DNA of 64,000 nucleotides from Pseudomicrostroma phylloplanum (GCA_039545275.1 BCHS01000002.1:992001-1056000); one strand, 5' to 3'; positions 45,383 to 57,000 are shown, numbered from the stretch's first letter. Numbers and translations: made by a program. The notes: generated by a model from the letters alone, not told the origin.

Positions 45383-46608
45383 TTATGCGACAGACGTAGG
45401 GTTGATCTGGGAATATAGGGTCATGATGGCATGGTTCCGTCTGTCAATGTGCTATCTTTAGCGTCCGACGGCCTCAATATTGCACTCACCTTTCTCTTTG
45501 TACGAGGCCAGTGGCTGGCTGATGTGCCTTCCAGTGTCGACCTCGCGTCATCGTCTGCCGTACTATTGCTGTCGTTTTCTCTCCCGAAGGAAAGGCTATC
45601 AACATTGTGCGTAGCATCTTGCCCAGTACTGCTCGTCGAGCTCATCTGCGACCTGAACCAGGAGCCCTTCCTCATCGGATCGTCAAAGAGCGGAGGATAG
45701 GGCAGGCCTGGACTCGAAGTAGAGGGAGCGGTCCTTGTCCTTGGGCTAGACACAAGTCTGGTGAGAGGTGGGAGTGTCCTAATCATTGCTTCGATGGGCA
45801 GATTCGGGTCGAGGCCGAAGGACGAGGTTTTGCTTGGCGCTTTGGAGCAAGACGTTGAGATAGGTGGAGCCGGTGGCGAGCGCTCAAACGGGGCTATGAT
45901 GCATGGCAGGCAGCCCTGACAGTGCTCGTCGGACACCTTGGTCGCCATCTCGGGACCCGAGGAGCAGCACCCGCCTCCTTTGGAGCTGCCTTTCCCCTTC
46001 TTTGAAGCTTCCTCGGTCGGTATCTTGCGCTTTGCTATCATCGAATGATCGCCCGGGCAGCCAGGGCAGGGACAAGGGGCTTCGCATGTGCAAGGAAGTC
46101 CGAGATCAAAGGGCTCCGCCACCAGCGGCTGGGACGGTAACGGGGACGAGAAGGGCGTCTCTGGCTTGACGAATGTGGTGTGGGACGCAGAAGACCCAGA
46201 AGCAGGGGAGACAACTGACACCGTCGGAGATGAGGCCAGGAGAGGCGGTGAAGTCATCTGCTGATTGAGGAGATTGGCCCCGTTGCTAAAGTCTTGCTGC
46301 GCGAGCCCTGGACCACAGCAGGCGCAGCCACCTGATTCGATGAGCTCACCCTCGAGGTGTACGCATCGGCAAGTTGTTGAGCCACAGCAGCTTGTCTTGC
46401 AAGGACTGACAGACGACCTACTACACGAGGCTCTCTTGCTGATCGTGGGTGATGTGGACGTACCGCTCCCCGGAGCCTTTACTCGTTTTGCAGGGCGGCC
46501 TTTAGGCTTGACCGCACGGAGCTCGCGGTCGGTATGAGGACAGACTGCCCCACGATGTCCGCGCAGGCAGACATCGCAGGACATCTTGACCCCATCCACG
46601 AGTGGCAT
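45383..46608 (-). CDS. Copper-fist transcription factor
   Basis: The main exon 45490-46608 starts MPLVDGVKMSCDVCLRGHR and continues VCPHTDRELRAVKPKGRPAK. That is the copper-fist DNA-binding domain: Cys-x2-Cys-RGHR-x4-C-x-H with the KPKGRP minor-groove motif. The fourth zinc ligand region and the later Cys-x-Cys array of Ace1/Mac1 are represented by CCGSTTCRCVHLEG and GCACC near residues 75-105, and by PCTCEAPCPCPGCPGDH in the middle, which may bind Cu(I). A strong GTGAGT donor follows RTKRK, so a last exon 45383-45406 (INPTSVA) is likely, giving 380 residues. Reading through instead ends at 45421. Such factors switch copper detoxification or uptake genes. It is divergent from SLU7 (260 bases). 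Confidence 0.85.
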
Positions 46609-46868
46609 AGGAGCAGTCAATTGCGAGGTCGCTAGGAGGAGTCTCTGAGTAGTTTGATATCTTGGGCAAGGGGGATGGTTGCCTTGTCGGTGTGCCCCCT
46701 CGGAGGCTTCAAGGGAAATCAGGGAACGGAAGGCGGCGGCCCCGCGCCACTGAGATTTGAGATTTGATTGCCATCGCGGGTCGAAGTCGCTTCTGCCCTC
46801 TCCACCCCCTTTGCCATCACTGATCTTCCTCCGTCTACCTCCCTCACCTCTGACCTCCTCTGCCTGCC
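46609..46868. promoter_or_regulatory. Shared divergent promoter, copper-fist gene / SLU7
   Basis: 260 bases between start codons, CT-rich on the plus strand just before SLU7. No copper-response element was identified. Confidence 0.5.
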
Positions 46869-49040
46869 ATGTCTACTGTCGGCAAGCTTAGCCGAGAGGA
46901 GTGGCGCAAGGCCAAGGACCTTGATGCTGCCCGAAAGGCCGGTACGGCCCCAGCCGAGATCGGCGAGGATGGAGAAGTCATCAATCCCCACGTACCGGAC
47001 TATATGTCCAAGGCCCCCTGGTACCTCGACACGGGCAAGCGATCTCTGAAGCATCAGAAGAAGCCAGAGACCAACGAGCAGTTCGTCGGTCTGAATGACT
47101 GGTATGCTCGTGGACAGAAGGAAGGACCAGCTGCTACAAAGTATCGCAAGGGCGCGTGCGAGAACTGTGGTGCTGCCAGTCACAAGACAAAGGACTGTCT
47201 GGAGAGACCTAGGAAGAAGGGAGCCAAGTGGACAGGCAAAGACATCGCCGCAGACGAACACATCACAGACTTTGGAGGAAAGAAGGTCGATTTCGCCGCC
47301 AAGCGTGATCGCTGGAACGGGTATGATCCAGCTGAGCACAAGCGGATCATGGAAGAGTACGAGGCGGTAGAGGAGGAAAGACGCAGGCTGAGGGAAGAGG
47401 AGATCGACAAGCAGACCAGTACCGATCTCAGCACTGCCAAGAAGCTCGCTAAGAAGGAAAAGAAGGAGAAGAAGGGCAGCAAAGACGATGGCGACTTTAG
47501 TTCTTCGGATGAGGAGGACGAGGACGATGACAAGTACGCCGAGGCGGCCAATATGGCTGGGCAGAAGGTCGACACCACCAATCGCATGTCGATCCGAAAC
47601 CTGCGCATTCGAGAAGATCGAGCCAAGTACCTCTACAACCTCAACCCAGAGTCGGCATACTACGACCCCAAGACGAGGTCGATGCGAGAGGCCCCCGATG
47701 CTGGCATTCGGCCGGAAGACTCCCAGTACGCCGGAGACAACTACAACCGCGCCAACGGCGACACGCTTGCCATGCAACGTCTTCAGCTCTTTGCTTGGCA
47801 AGCCGAAGCACGAGGAAACGACATCCACCTGCAAGCCAATCCGACGGTCAACGAGAAGCAGTTCCGCGAGTTCCAAGAAAAGAAGGAGAAGCTCAGGGAA
47901 TCGACAAAGGGCAGTATTCTGGAGAAGTACGGAGGAGCAGAACACTTCGACTCGGTACCCAAGGAGCTGCTTACTGGTCAGACGGAGAACTACGTCGAGT
48001 ACAGTCGAGCTGGACAGATCATCCGCGGGCAAGAGAGGGCCAAGGTCAAGAGTCGCTTCGAGGAGGACGTGTACGACAACAACCACACGGCCGTCTGGGG
48101 ATCGTGGTATGATCTCGCTGCTGGTCAGTGGGGGTACAAGTGCTGCCACAGCACGATTCCCAACTCGTACTGTACCGGTCAGGCGGGCATCGAAGCCAGC
48201 AAGGCCAGCGCTGCTCTTGAAGCGCCAAAGGCGGCGGAAGCAACAGCAACAGCAGCAACAGCAGCAACAGCAGCGACTGAGCCTAGTGGCAGCGGCAGCG
48301 GCAGCTCAGCTCGTCAGCAAGAGACGACTGAAAAGGCCAAGGCCGGCTCGAAACGTCGGGCTTCCTCCCGCTCTCGATCGCGCTCCTTCTCTAGCTCCTC
48401 TTCCTACTCGTCCTACTCCCAGTCAGACTTCTCCTCGACAGACTCGGAGGAGGAAGAGAAGGCCTCCCGCAGGCGACAACGCTCCTCAAGGGGGAAAGAC
48501 CGGGATCGCGATGAGGACAGATCCTCGCGCAAACACTCCTCTCACCAGCGAAGTCGACGTCGCTCCTACTCGCGCTCAGAATCGCCAGAGGAACGCGAGC
48601 GCAGTCGAGACAAGAAGACGGCCAAGGGCTTCACCTCTCGCAAGCACCTCGGAGAAGGGGACGTCTCCTCCCGATTGGACAAGGAGAAGCTCGCTAGAGC
48701 TCTTCGCGAGGAAGATGCGAGACACGCTTCGGGTTCTAGCTCTGGCAAGGCTAAAGACAAGACGAAGCAGAAGCCCGACTGGCTCCTCGAGGCGGAGAGT
48801 ATCAATGCGGGTAAAGTGCGCCGCAATAAGCGCGGGGAGATCATTTCTACCTCGCACCTACCTGAGGGGAGTGCTGCCGCTGAAGGCGCAGTAGGAGCAG
48901 CAGGCGCCACCTCTGGGGCTGATGCGGTGTCGAGTGAGGTGAGCGAGGAGCAAATGGAGGCGTACCGTTTGAAGAATCGGAACGACTATGAAGACCCTAT
49001 GGCTGGATATCGCGATGTAGAGGAGGAGACTGAATCCTAG
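46869..49040 (+). CDS. SLU7: Pre-mRNA-splicing factor Slu7
   Basis: A single exon of 723 residues. It starts MSTVGKLSREEWRKAKDLD. The Slu7 core is clear: INPHVPDYMSKAPWYLDTG, the zinc knuckle CENCGAASHKTKDC at residues 97-110, GKDIAADEHITDFGGKKVDF, RWNGYDPAEHKRI, and later NLRIREDRAKYLYNLNPESA and AVWGSWYDLAAGQWGYKCC. Slu7 acts in the second step of splicing, holding the 3' splice site choice with Prp18. A C-terminal extension from about residue 450 has an Ala/Thr run made of GCAACA repeats and an RS-rich stretch, unlike the yeast protein, before a conserved tail (DYEDPMAGYRDV). Confidence 0.97.
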   Translation: MSTVGKLSREEWRKAKDLDAARKAGTAPAEIGEDGEVINPHVPDYMSKAPWYLDTGKRSLKHQKKPETNEQFVGLNDWYARGQKEGPAATKYRKGACENCGAASHKTKDCLERPRKKGAKWTGKDIAADEHITDFGGKKVDFAAKRDRWNGYDPAEHKRIMEEYEAVEEERRRLREEEIDKQTSTDLSTAKKLAKKEKKEKKGSKDDGDFSSSDEEDEDDDKYAEAANMAGQKVDTTNRMSIRNLRIREDRAKYLYNLNPESAYYDPKTRSMREAPDAGIRPEDSQYAGDNYNRANGDTLAMQRLQLFAWQAEARGNDIHLQANPTVNEKQFREFQEKKEKLRESTKGSILEKYGGAEHFDSVPKELLTGQTENYVEYSRAGQIIRGQERAKVKSRFEEDVYDNNHTAVWGSWYDLAAGQWGYKCCHSTIPNSYCTGQAGIEASKASAALEAPKAAEATATAATAATAATEPSGSGSGSSARQQETTEKAKAGSKRRASSRSRSRSFSSSSSYSSYSQSDFSSTDSEEEEKASRRRQRSSRGKDRDRDEDRSSRKHSSHQRSRRRSYSRSESPEERERSRDKKTAKGFTSRKHLGEGDVSSRLDKEKLARALREEDARHASGSSSGKAKDKTKQKPDWLLEAESINAGKVRRNKRGEIISTSHLPEGSAAAEGAVGAAGATSGADAVSSEVSEEQMEAYRLKNRNDYEDPMAGYRDVEEETES

Positions 49041-49514
49041 GCCCCAGCCTGGGCTCCGACTGGCTCTGTAGATGCGCGCGCCAATCGTACGGGCTTTCTT
49101 CCTTTCTCGTCTCCCGGCCGACTTTCTGTTCTGCGAACCATTGCGATGCTCAGCTCAGGCCGGTGCACTCAGATCTCAATAGATTGATTGATACCTGCTT
49201 CTTTCCCTTCATTCATTCATTGAGTGATGTGATGTGAGGTAGACAGTGTGACATGGCGAGAAAAGATCTCAAAGGGGGCGGAGGGAATCTACGTAGGAAG
49301 ACAAGAGAAAAGAGGAAACAAAGCGTCGTTGCGTTTGAATTCGATGGGATTGGTACACGATGGAGGGGATGAGAGAAGCAACGTTGGGGGCAGAGAGTCA
49401 CTGGCGCTCAAAAGGAACACACTGGTTGTGGTGACGATGCTGGTGGCGAGCACATGATGCCCCGAGCCTACACGCCAAGCGCCCGCTGAGCCTCTGCTCA
49501 CGCTCCGATCTGAT
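49041..49514. other. Convergent intergenic region, SLU7 / bZIP
   Basis: 474 bases between stop codons, with a short ATTC repeat near 49209-49221. No coding signal. Confidence 0.4.
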
Positions 49515-51131
49515 CTAAGCCGAAGCAGCTACCGTCGGACCTCCCTTCCAGAAGCCGCTGCCGCCACTGCTGCTGCTACCCTTTGCCGAGGAGCCGACAG
49601 CAATGTCCTTTCGCGGGTTGTGCTGGGGCAGCTGTCCGCTCGAGCCGAGCGAAGGGCTTCCCCTGCGGACCATGCTTGGACGTGGCGAGGAGGGCGTAGA
49701 GGGGCGGGATGAGCCTCCCAGTGCGCCGGCAGAGGAGAGGGTGAGGTCATTTGCGGCCGAGGAGCGGAGGGCGCCTTGGTGCTGAGGCCAATCTGCTCCA
49801 GTTGGGGTGTTGGCAGGGTACGATGCGCTGGCCGTCGTAGTCACGTTTTGCAGAGCTTCGAGGATCTTCTGGACGTCCGTCTGACTTAGGCTTCTAGCTT
49901 GAAGCGTCCTGACTTCTTCTTCCAGCTTTTTGTTTTGCAGAGACGCCGCCGAGAGCTGAGCACGAAGAGAATCTATGATCGTATCGCGAGAGGAAATCTT
50001 AGACTCGAGGTGGGTGATGTACTCCTTCCTTCGTTCCCTGAAGTTCCTAGCGCTAATCTTGTTCCTCAGTTGCCTCTTCTCCTTGCTACTCAGAGCCCTG
50101 TACTCTTCGGCTGTGGGTCTGAGATCGGCAGCGGCTGAGTCGCGGATGCTCAGTGGCACGCCTCCAACTGGCTCTTCGCTACCTCGAGAGCTCCCGGCAT
50201 CACTGCCGTATCGACCAGATCCATCTGAGCCACCACGACCGCCGCTGAAGCGCATGTCGGAGATGAGAGGTGCAAGGTCGTCTTTGCTGTCTTCTTCGAT
50301 GGCGTCCATTGCATCGCCGCCATCTTCGGACATTGCATCGCTTTCACGCTTGATGCCGGAGAAGTCAGAAGTAGAGGTACCGCCAAATTGCACGTAGTGA
50401 GGGTCAATGTTGTCGTAAAGAGGCTGCTGAGAGGGGCCTACCTCGAACATGTTGGCAGCACCGGCGTCATCCGCAAGGGGAACCTTGAATGGCTGAAGCT
50501 GAGGCTGAGGTGAGACTGAGCTCAGAGCGGCAACGTTGCTGCCTGGGGCGGCTGTGATGCTGTCAATCTGCTCGACAGGGTTCACCTTCGCCTGAGTAGC
50601 GACTGACATCTTGTTGAGCTTTGGCGCAGGAGACGAGCCAGCGATGGAGGGTCCAGCTGGCGCTACAGGCGGGGCAGGCACAGCTTTGCCAGTCTCCATG
50701 GCCTTGATGAAAGTGCTGTAATGTTGCTGAACGTACTTGTCGATGATCGAGTCATCAGCGGGTGAGCCCATCTTGCGAAGCTCGATCTTGAGGTAGAAGC
50801 GGAAGACGGCCTCTGGTGAAGATCCAGGGGGTGGCGGCGCTGGGCTTTCCGAGGTAGCCAGAGGCATGGCAGTAGTTGGGCTTGGGAGCGCCTTGGACGT
50901 GGCAACAGAGGTGGAAGAGGAGCTGCCAGCTGTGGCGACGTTGGACGAAGAGCGTGTGATGCGAGGAGAAGGTGCGTAAGGTGGGCGAGGACTCGAAGAG
51001 GATGAAGGAGCTCCTAGGTCTAGGTAGTCGCCCAGGTGAAGCGAGTCGGTAGACCCTGAGAGTGGCGAGGTCTTGAGAGCGTCCAGACCAGGAGAGAGCG
51101 TCATTGGCATCGTGTCAAGTGCGGCGGCCAT
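49515..51131 (-). CDS. bZIP transcription factor
   Basis: A single exon of 538 residues from the ATG at 51131. The frame stays open slightly upstream, but with no other ATG. The basic region and leucine zipper lie at about residues 345-415: SSKEKRQLRNKISARNFRER, then RKEYITHLESKI, DTIIDSLRAQLSAASLQNKK and LEEEVRTLQ. The N-x2-S-A-R-N-F-x-x-R-R signature is that of the basidiomycete Zip1/Atf-like group with Phe in place of the usual Ser or Cys. The N-terminus is Ser/Pro-rich, with one conserved-looking helical part (VFRFYLKIELRKMGSPADDS). The target genes are unknown. A GCTGA repeat lies 65 bases upstream. Confidence 0.9.
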   Translation of the reverse strand: MAAALDTMPMTLSPGLDALKTSPLSGSTDSLHLGDYLDLGAPSSSSSPRPPYAPSPRITRSSSNVATAGSSSSTSVATSKALPSPTTAMPLATSESPAPPPPGSSPEAVFRFYLKIELRKMGSPADDSIIDKYVQQHYSTFIKAMETGKAVPAPPVAPAGPSIAGSSPAPKLNKMSVATQAKVNPVEQIDSITAAPGSNVAALSSVSPQPQLQPFKVPLADDAGAANMFEVGPSQQPLYDNIDPHYVQFGGTSTSDFSGIKRESDAMSEDGGDAMDAIEEDSKDDLAPLISDMRFSGGRGGSDGSGRYGSDAGSSRGSEEPVGGVPLSIRDSAAADLRPTAEEYRALSSKEKRQLRNKISARNFRERRKEYITHLESKISSRDTIIDSLRAQLSAASLQNKKLEEEVRTLQARSLSQTDVQKILEALQNVTTTASASYPANTPTGADWPQHQGALRSSAANDLTLSSAGALGGSSRPSTPSSPRPSMVRRGSPSLGSSGQLPQHNPRKDIAVGSSAKGSSSSGGSGFWKGGPTVAASA

Positions 51132-51821
51132 GTCGGGTAGAGGTGTGTATGCTATGTGTAAGGGCTTATGAATTAGTGCGAGCAACGGTGGAGGTGCTGA
51201 GCTGAGCTGAGCTGAGCTGATGCAGGCGATGTGACTGTAGTGTCACAGGCGAGGTCGAGGTGTACGAGAGCAGTGATGGTAGTGAGCAGTGGCAACAGAG
51301 ATGACTACTGCTGCCTACGACTGATGCTAAGTGCGGTGGTGAGGGTGGTTTGTGAGGTGAAGGTGATATCGAGGCAAGAATGGAAGCTGGGCGAAGTCGT
51401 CGGTGTGTGTTACAACAAGAGGGGGTCCCGACTCCACTGGCGTGCGTGAGCAAGTTGAATCTCCGCCCGCCTGCGTCGCCGCTATCACCCTTGTCCCTCA
51501 GCTAAGCCTCGCACCGCACGCCCCACGCCCCAAGCAACACCTGGGCGCTCTGTGAAATCCACCACGTATAGCTCCCAACACCAAGTGGACGTCCGTCGTC
51601 TTTGTGGCGGCTGATCATGGCGATAGAGTAGTACATTACAAATGAATCACAACTCGACCTCAAGCCTGTGGCAACGATCACATACCATTAGGTCTGCACT
51701 ACGGGCAGGCACACAGGCTGGCAGTCAGGGGCGGAAGCGGAAGCGGAAACAGGCCTCGTCTCTACGGCCGAAAGCCACGCGCCTGGACTTCGGTGCCACT
51801 TTGATGATACAGAATGAGATC
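51132..51821. promoter_or_regulatory. Upstream region of the bZIP gene
   Basis: 690 bases between the ThuA-like stop and the bZIP start, both on the minus strand. On the minus strand the part near the bZIP start is CT/CA-rich. It includes the GCTGA repeat, likely in the 5' leader. Confidence 0.45.
51196..51220. repeat. Five tandem copies of GCTGA
   Basis: Perfect pentanucleotide repeat in the presumed leader of the bZIP gene. Confidence 0.85.
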
Positions 51822-53249
51822 TTATTGTCCGAGGCCGAAGGACAGGAGCACAAGCAGAGCTGTCAGAGATAGCGGGACTCCTGGCCTCGCAAATGCTCCC
51901 GAGGATGAGCCTGTAGCAGTAGCAGCAGCACCACTCGTTGCAGATGCTGTGCTAGTTCCACTCGCGGGACTGCTCTCTGCGTCTGTGCAGTTGGTGCCGA
52001 TGACGGAGGATGAGTTGGATGAGTATGTAGTCCTTTGAGAAGAAGAAGCGATGTTGGTAAATGAGTGTGAAGATGATGCGAAAGAAGGTGATGCAGTAAC
52101 GAATGTGACATGTGGGAACGGCGATAGGTAAAGGCATACGGTCAGCCTGCTGGCCTTTATTTCCATACCCTCCCCCGCCCAATGAAGCAACGGCCACGAT
52201 GCTCACTCCGACATGATTGTCCAGGCAATGGCTCCCATGATGTGCCCTTGGAAGGCGTCGTTGGACCAAGTAGCGATCTCGTGGCCTAGCGTCGTGACGA
52301 AACTCCTGCCAGAACCTCCAGTGTAGCTGGACTGCCCATCGAGGTCACCTCCAATCTTCGTGGAGTTCGAGTCGAGAAGACCGCCCTCCCTCCACCACGC
52401 CAAGGGCTGCGGCTTACCCTCCAGGTGTGATCCTCCTGGATCAGGGTACGCTGTGGCATTGGTCAAGATGACATGCGCCGGCGAGGGTAGACGACGTGGG
52501 TTGGAGCGCAGATGGTACATCTCCTCCTTGATGTTGAAGGGGTTGGGCAGCTTTGAAGTAGCAGGGTGGGAGCTACCAGTCGCTTTCAACGATACCTTTT
52601 GCGAACCAGCGTGATACGTGAAGAAGCCTCCAGCGAGGCGGCCATATGCTGGACTAGCATAGAGCGTGTTCGTAGCTCTGGGAAGGGCCAGTGCGAGGTG
52701 AATGTTTCAGCATGGCGATTCAGCACTCTGCATCGTCTGAGAGAACTCACGAGTGAATGCCAACGAAGTTGCCTCCGGCTTCGATGTAGCTCATAAAGTT
52801 GGCAACACCGGTGTCCGTGAGGATCGTACCGACACCCGGTGGATCGACATCGCTGAGGGAGCATGGAGGAGGTGCTGCGTCAGCTCCTGTTCGAGGCGCA
52901 GGCTCCCTGCGTTGTCCCATACTCACGTGGTGAATGCGAAGACAATTGCGTCGAATTGATTGAGGTAAGAGCGATCCTCAAAGTCGGTCTCGTCCTCGCT
53001 GTTCACAGTAGTCCAGGTAGCCGTCGAGACGCTGGAGTCAAGTGCAGAGGGGGTCAGAGATCCAGTGCCTAGGTTCGTGATCACTTTGACGGCAGTGGCA
53101 ATGGCGTCATGCCTGTAGCCGGCCGTCTTCGTGTAGAGTAGGATCTTGGGAGAGCATTTCGTGTTTTGTCTGGAGAAGACGGCAGGGATGAATGCAAGTA
53201 GACCGATCACCAGGAGCGAGCAGAAGGGGGAAAGAATGCTTCGGAGCAT
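51822..53249 (-). CDS. Secreted, probably GPI-anchored ThuA-like protein
   Basis: Four exons: 52927-53249, 52751-52852, 52207-52677 and 51822-52032, giving 368 residues. A signal peptide is clear (MLRSILSPFCSLLVIGLLAF then IPAVFS). The ThuA-like, glutamine-amidotransferase-related fold follows: KILLYTKTAGYRHDAI, FDAIVFAFTT, FMSYIEAGGNFVGIHS (conserved G-x-H), and in exon 3 ILTNATAYPDPG, PLAWWREGG and FVTTLGHEIATW. Exon 4 is a Ser/Thr/Ala-rich stalk with a hydrophobic end (LSLTALLVLLSFGLGQ), typical of a GPI signal. ThuA was named for bacterial trehalose use, but its biochemical role is unsettled. By inference the protein sits at the cell wall or plasma membrane, acting on a carbohydrate. Confidence 0.83.
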
Positions 53250-54002
53250 GGTGGCGCGCGGGGCTCTTCGGGTATGGGTATAGGTATGAGATGAGAAAGT
53301 GTGGAACAGCAAGGGAACAAGACTCTCAGAGGCAGAGCATATGTACGAGGTCAGAGACAGTGAGGAGAGAGTCAGGAGCAAGTGTCCTGTCAGGCAGTTT
53401 ACGAGGAATGGCCTGGGCATGTTGCGGAACGGAAGCAGGAGAGGCGTGGCTTGTGTGCGTGCGTGGGTGATCCATTCATTCAAGGCGCGAGGCGGCACCA
53501 ATCTATTCGGCACCACGCCCGACTCAGGAAGACGCTCACCCTGTCCCACCAGCACCCGACCATCGTCGGGCAGCGCTCCTCGATCATCGTCATCGTCATT
53601 GTCACAGCCTCTCCTCTATCCGTCGACTCCATCCCGCAAGGCCTAGCTTGTCAGTTACGGGCGCCCTCGACAATCCCGCAGGGTCCGCAAACAGCGCTTG
53701 AAATCAGTGCAGGTGCAAAGTCAGTCGCGCTTACCATCTTTGAAGCTCCTCACCCAAAGTCCCGGAGGAGTACTTTCGCGTCACCAGATCCTCCGCTGAA
53801 GACCGTCTCCTAAGCCTGTAGCGTCCTCTGATAGCTCACTAGCTACAGCAGTCACTCTCACATCGTCTTCTCGCGCGTCCGCAATCTCCCAAGTAGTCGC
53901 GATACTCTCCTTCTCATCTGCTCTCGCTGCTCTGGTGCAGCTCCCAATCCTTGGGAGGAGCAGTCGGGCTTGGAGCTGCAAGTCTGCCTGCATCGGATTG
54001 CC
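53250..54002. promoter_or_regulatory. Divergent intergenic region, ThuA-like / SET1
   Basis: 753 bases holding both promoters by position. CT-rich on the plus strand near SET1 (about 53800-53950). The SET1 frame is open to about 53970 but has no ATG there. Confidence 0.4.
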
Positions 54003-57000
54003 ATGGCCCCGTCTGCCTATGCAAGCTCCTCCAAAGTGACACCCAGCCACGCTTCCTCTCATTCGCAATCGCAACGCCAGCATGGCCCTGCAAGCTCTGG
54101 GCCTACCGGCGGACAGGTCTCAGACGAAGATGAGGAGGGGCAGATCCTCAGCCCTTCTCCACCCCTGACCAGGGCGAGAAAGTCAGTGAGCCCCGTCACC
54201 GCTCGGTCTCCTTCCGATCTGCACTCTTTGCCCCGGCGTCCTCCTCCAGCCTCCCCCACAAGTGCGCCCCTTGCTAGCCGTCTCTCCCCTCCCCATTCTC
54301 AAAGATCTCGCTCGTCGAGGGAACGGCCGCAATCGCCTCCCTCGAGGCATGCCAGCACTCGGAGAGACTGGCGCCGTACCCCTTCTCCTCCTACTGTAGA
54401 CCGCCGACCTCATCGGCATCGGTCGCCGCCGCCTCGAGCATCTGACCGGCCGCGGCGCCGGAGTCGTAGTCCTAGTCTGGAGAGAGATCGTACCCGCGAT
54501 CGCGACGACAGGAGAAAGTCTTCGAAGAGAGAGAAGGACGACTACGACCATCGGTCAGCACGCGATAGAGACAGAGATGAATACGAATATCGCCGAGCTC
54601 GGGATAGAGAGAAGGACGAGTACGGTCATCGGGCATGGCAAGAAAGAGGAATCGAGTCGAGCGAACGTAGATACAGGGATGAGCGAGACTCCAAGATCCA
54701 TTCCAGAAGAAGAGATAGCGCTCGGTCTCCAAATAATCAAGAGGATCGGGTTTTGGCCAGCGGGAGCAGGAGCGAGAGGCAAGGAACAGGTACTGTTAGG
54801 AGGAGAGAAGGGCATCACGAAGAAGAGCAGCATAGCGATAGAGATCTCCCAGCGACTCGTCATCGCAATGCCTCACCTTCAGCGGGTGGATCTGCCAACA
54901 AGCGGCGTCTCTCTGTGCTAAGCGACCTGCCTATGCGAAGTATCAAGGTCAAGGCGGACCCGCCGGACACGCCTGTGGGATCCACGAAGTCTTCCTCTTA
55001 TGAGACTGCTCCCTCGATTACAGCAGGTCTTGAGAGCCCTTTGCCTAATGGCTTCGCATCCCGACCTCCTTCGGGACATGTAGACTCGTCCTTGCCTCCC
55101 GGTGGCCGTCAGCAAGCCACGTTACCTTCGGAGGTAGCTTCCGCCAAGGTCGACGAGAAACCCTCTTCTGTGAGCAGGTGGGCCAGCCTCGGTCAACACC
55201 AATCCCGCTCAAGCTCGGACACGAAGCCAACAACACCTTCAGGACAGTTTGCGCCTTCTGCGCCCTCTTCCTCACGATCGATATCGATTGGATCTCACTC
55301 CGTACCTACTGGACCTCGTGCTGAGAGAGGCTCCCACCTCTCCTTAATTGCACCGCACGTTCCGACGGGACCCAAGGCTTTCTCATCGAGTGCACAGTCG
55401 AAGACAGCGGTTCACCGGGGTGGTTCTTTTACGAGCAGCCCTGCTACACCCACCACACCGACGCTGCCGACTTCTGCCCATCGTACACTTCCTTTGCAGA
55501 AGGTCCCTCCGCCTCCTGCTCCCATGGAACCGCCCCCACCTCCAGACGACGACTCGCGAATGTCGCCCCCGCCCCCGCCTCCTCTTGCTCTCGCCCAACC
55601 GATCAAGCAACCACAGAAGGAGATCGCCTCGGGATGGAAAGTCGTCTCTGATCCACAAGGCCACGCGATGACTTGCGAAAGTCAGCAAGCAGACCCTGCG
55701 AGCCAGGCGAGGGTTTCCGTCAAAGATGAGATTCCCGCGACCGGATCCGATCCTCGGCGAGACAAGCACAGCTGGCGCAAGCATATCCATCGATCTAAGA
55801 GACCTGCACGGGACCAGCTGGTTAGGATGACCTGGAAATGGGATCTGAATTCTGCGGAACCCAAGCCTCCGCCGCTTGCCAGAGCTATCCTCGTCACTGG
55901 TCTCTCGCCTTTGGCTTCCATTACCATGCTACGCAATCTGTTCCGACAGTTCGGCCGGCCTCAGGACTCTGTCCTCATGGCAGACCCCAAGACCGGAGAG
56001 AGCCTTGGAATTTATTGGCACCATTTTGCTCATGACTTTCAAGACTTGCCAGATACAGTGGACGACGGTCCGCTGAAGTCGGACGCTGCTGCACCTGGTC
56101 AGCACGGTCACCGATCGGCTTCGGACGCCGTTGCAAATATCAATGGCCGCCGCATTGGCGCCACTACTGATGCGTGCGTTGTCAAAGTGGAGCTCGATGG
56201 GCAAAAGCTGATCTTCAATCGAGCCTGCCGTGACGCCTTGCGGATACGGCACGAGAAGAAGGCAGCGGAGCTTCGAGAAAGGAAGGAAGCGCTACCTGTT
56301 AGCAATCCTGATCTGGCCGCCAAGACATCGCGTCCTATGTCAGCGCCGACAAGCCATGTATCTGCAAAGCGAGGCTTCGTAGCGCAGCAACAGAGCAGCT
56401 CGCCTGCCCCGGGTAGTTATGCTGGCACCTCTTCACCTTTCACGCCGGTCGGCGCCGGCCGCTCACCTCTGCCAGGCTCCTTTCGCGGCAGTGCGGAACA
56501 TAAGACCTTACCCCGTAGGGACGACTTGGCGCGTCCCGATGATCCCAAGTCCTCCGAACGAACCTGGGCTCGGCATCAACCCCTCGATGATCGGACTCCT
56601 AGACGTCTCTATGAAAGCAGCCATCTGTCAGGTCCTCCGAGCTCCAGGCGTGCGATGCTTACCGGCGTAGGAGAGAATGCAGCCGACTCCACGGCGATGA
56701 TCATGGCACAGCTGGCTTCTTTGAGCTACCCATACGTCTTCATTCCTCAGTCTCCAGGAAGTAGGGCCGAGCACAGTCTGGGAGACATAGAGCAGCAGTT
56801 CAGAGCTTTCACTCCGCAATACATGGCAAGGGATGAAAGCGGCTGGTATGTCGGCTTCGATCGTGACGATGCTGCTTCAAGAAGCAAATTCGTCTGCGAC
56901 AAAAGTCAGATCTCAGCATGCAACATCGATGTGCAAGTCCGAGCTGCTCCAGACATGACCGATGAGATGCATCAATTGCTCGACGAACGCGAGGAATCGG

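Noticed and set aside
46719..48149. Long antisense open frame (476 codons) opposite SLU7
   Set aside because: It mirrors the codon pattern of a firmly identified gene, is Val/Leu/Ser-rich without motifs, and lacks its own conserved domain.
47488..48894. 468-codon RS/RT-rich frame on the plus strand inside SLU7
   Set aside because: A +1 shadow of the SLU7 frame. Arg/Thr-rich composition follows from GAG/AAG-rich codons read out of frame.
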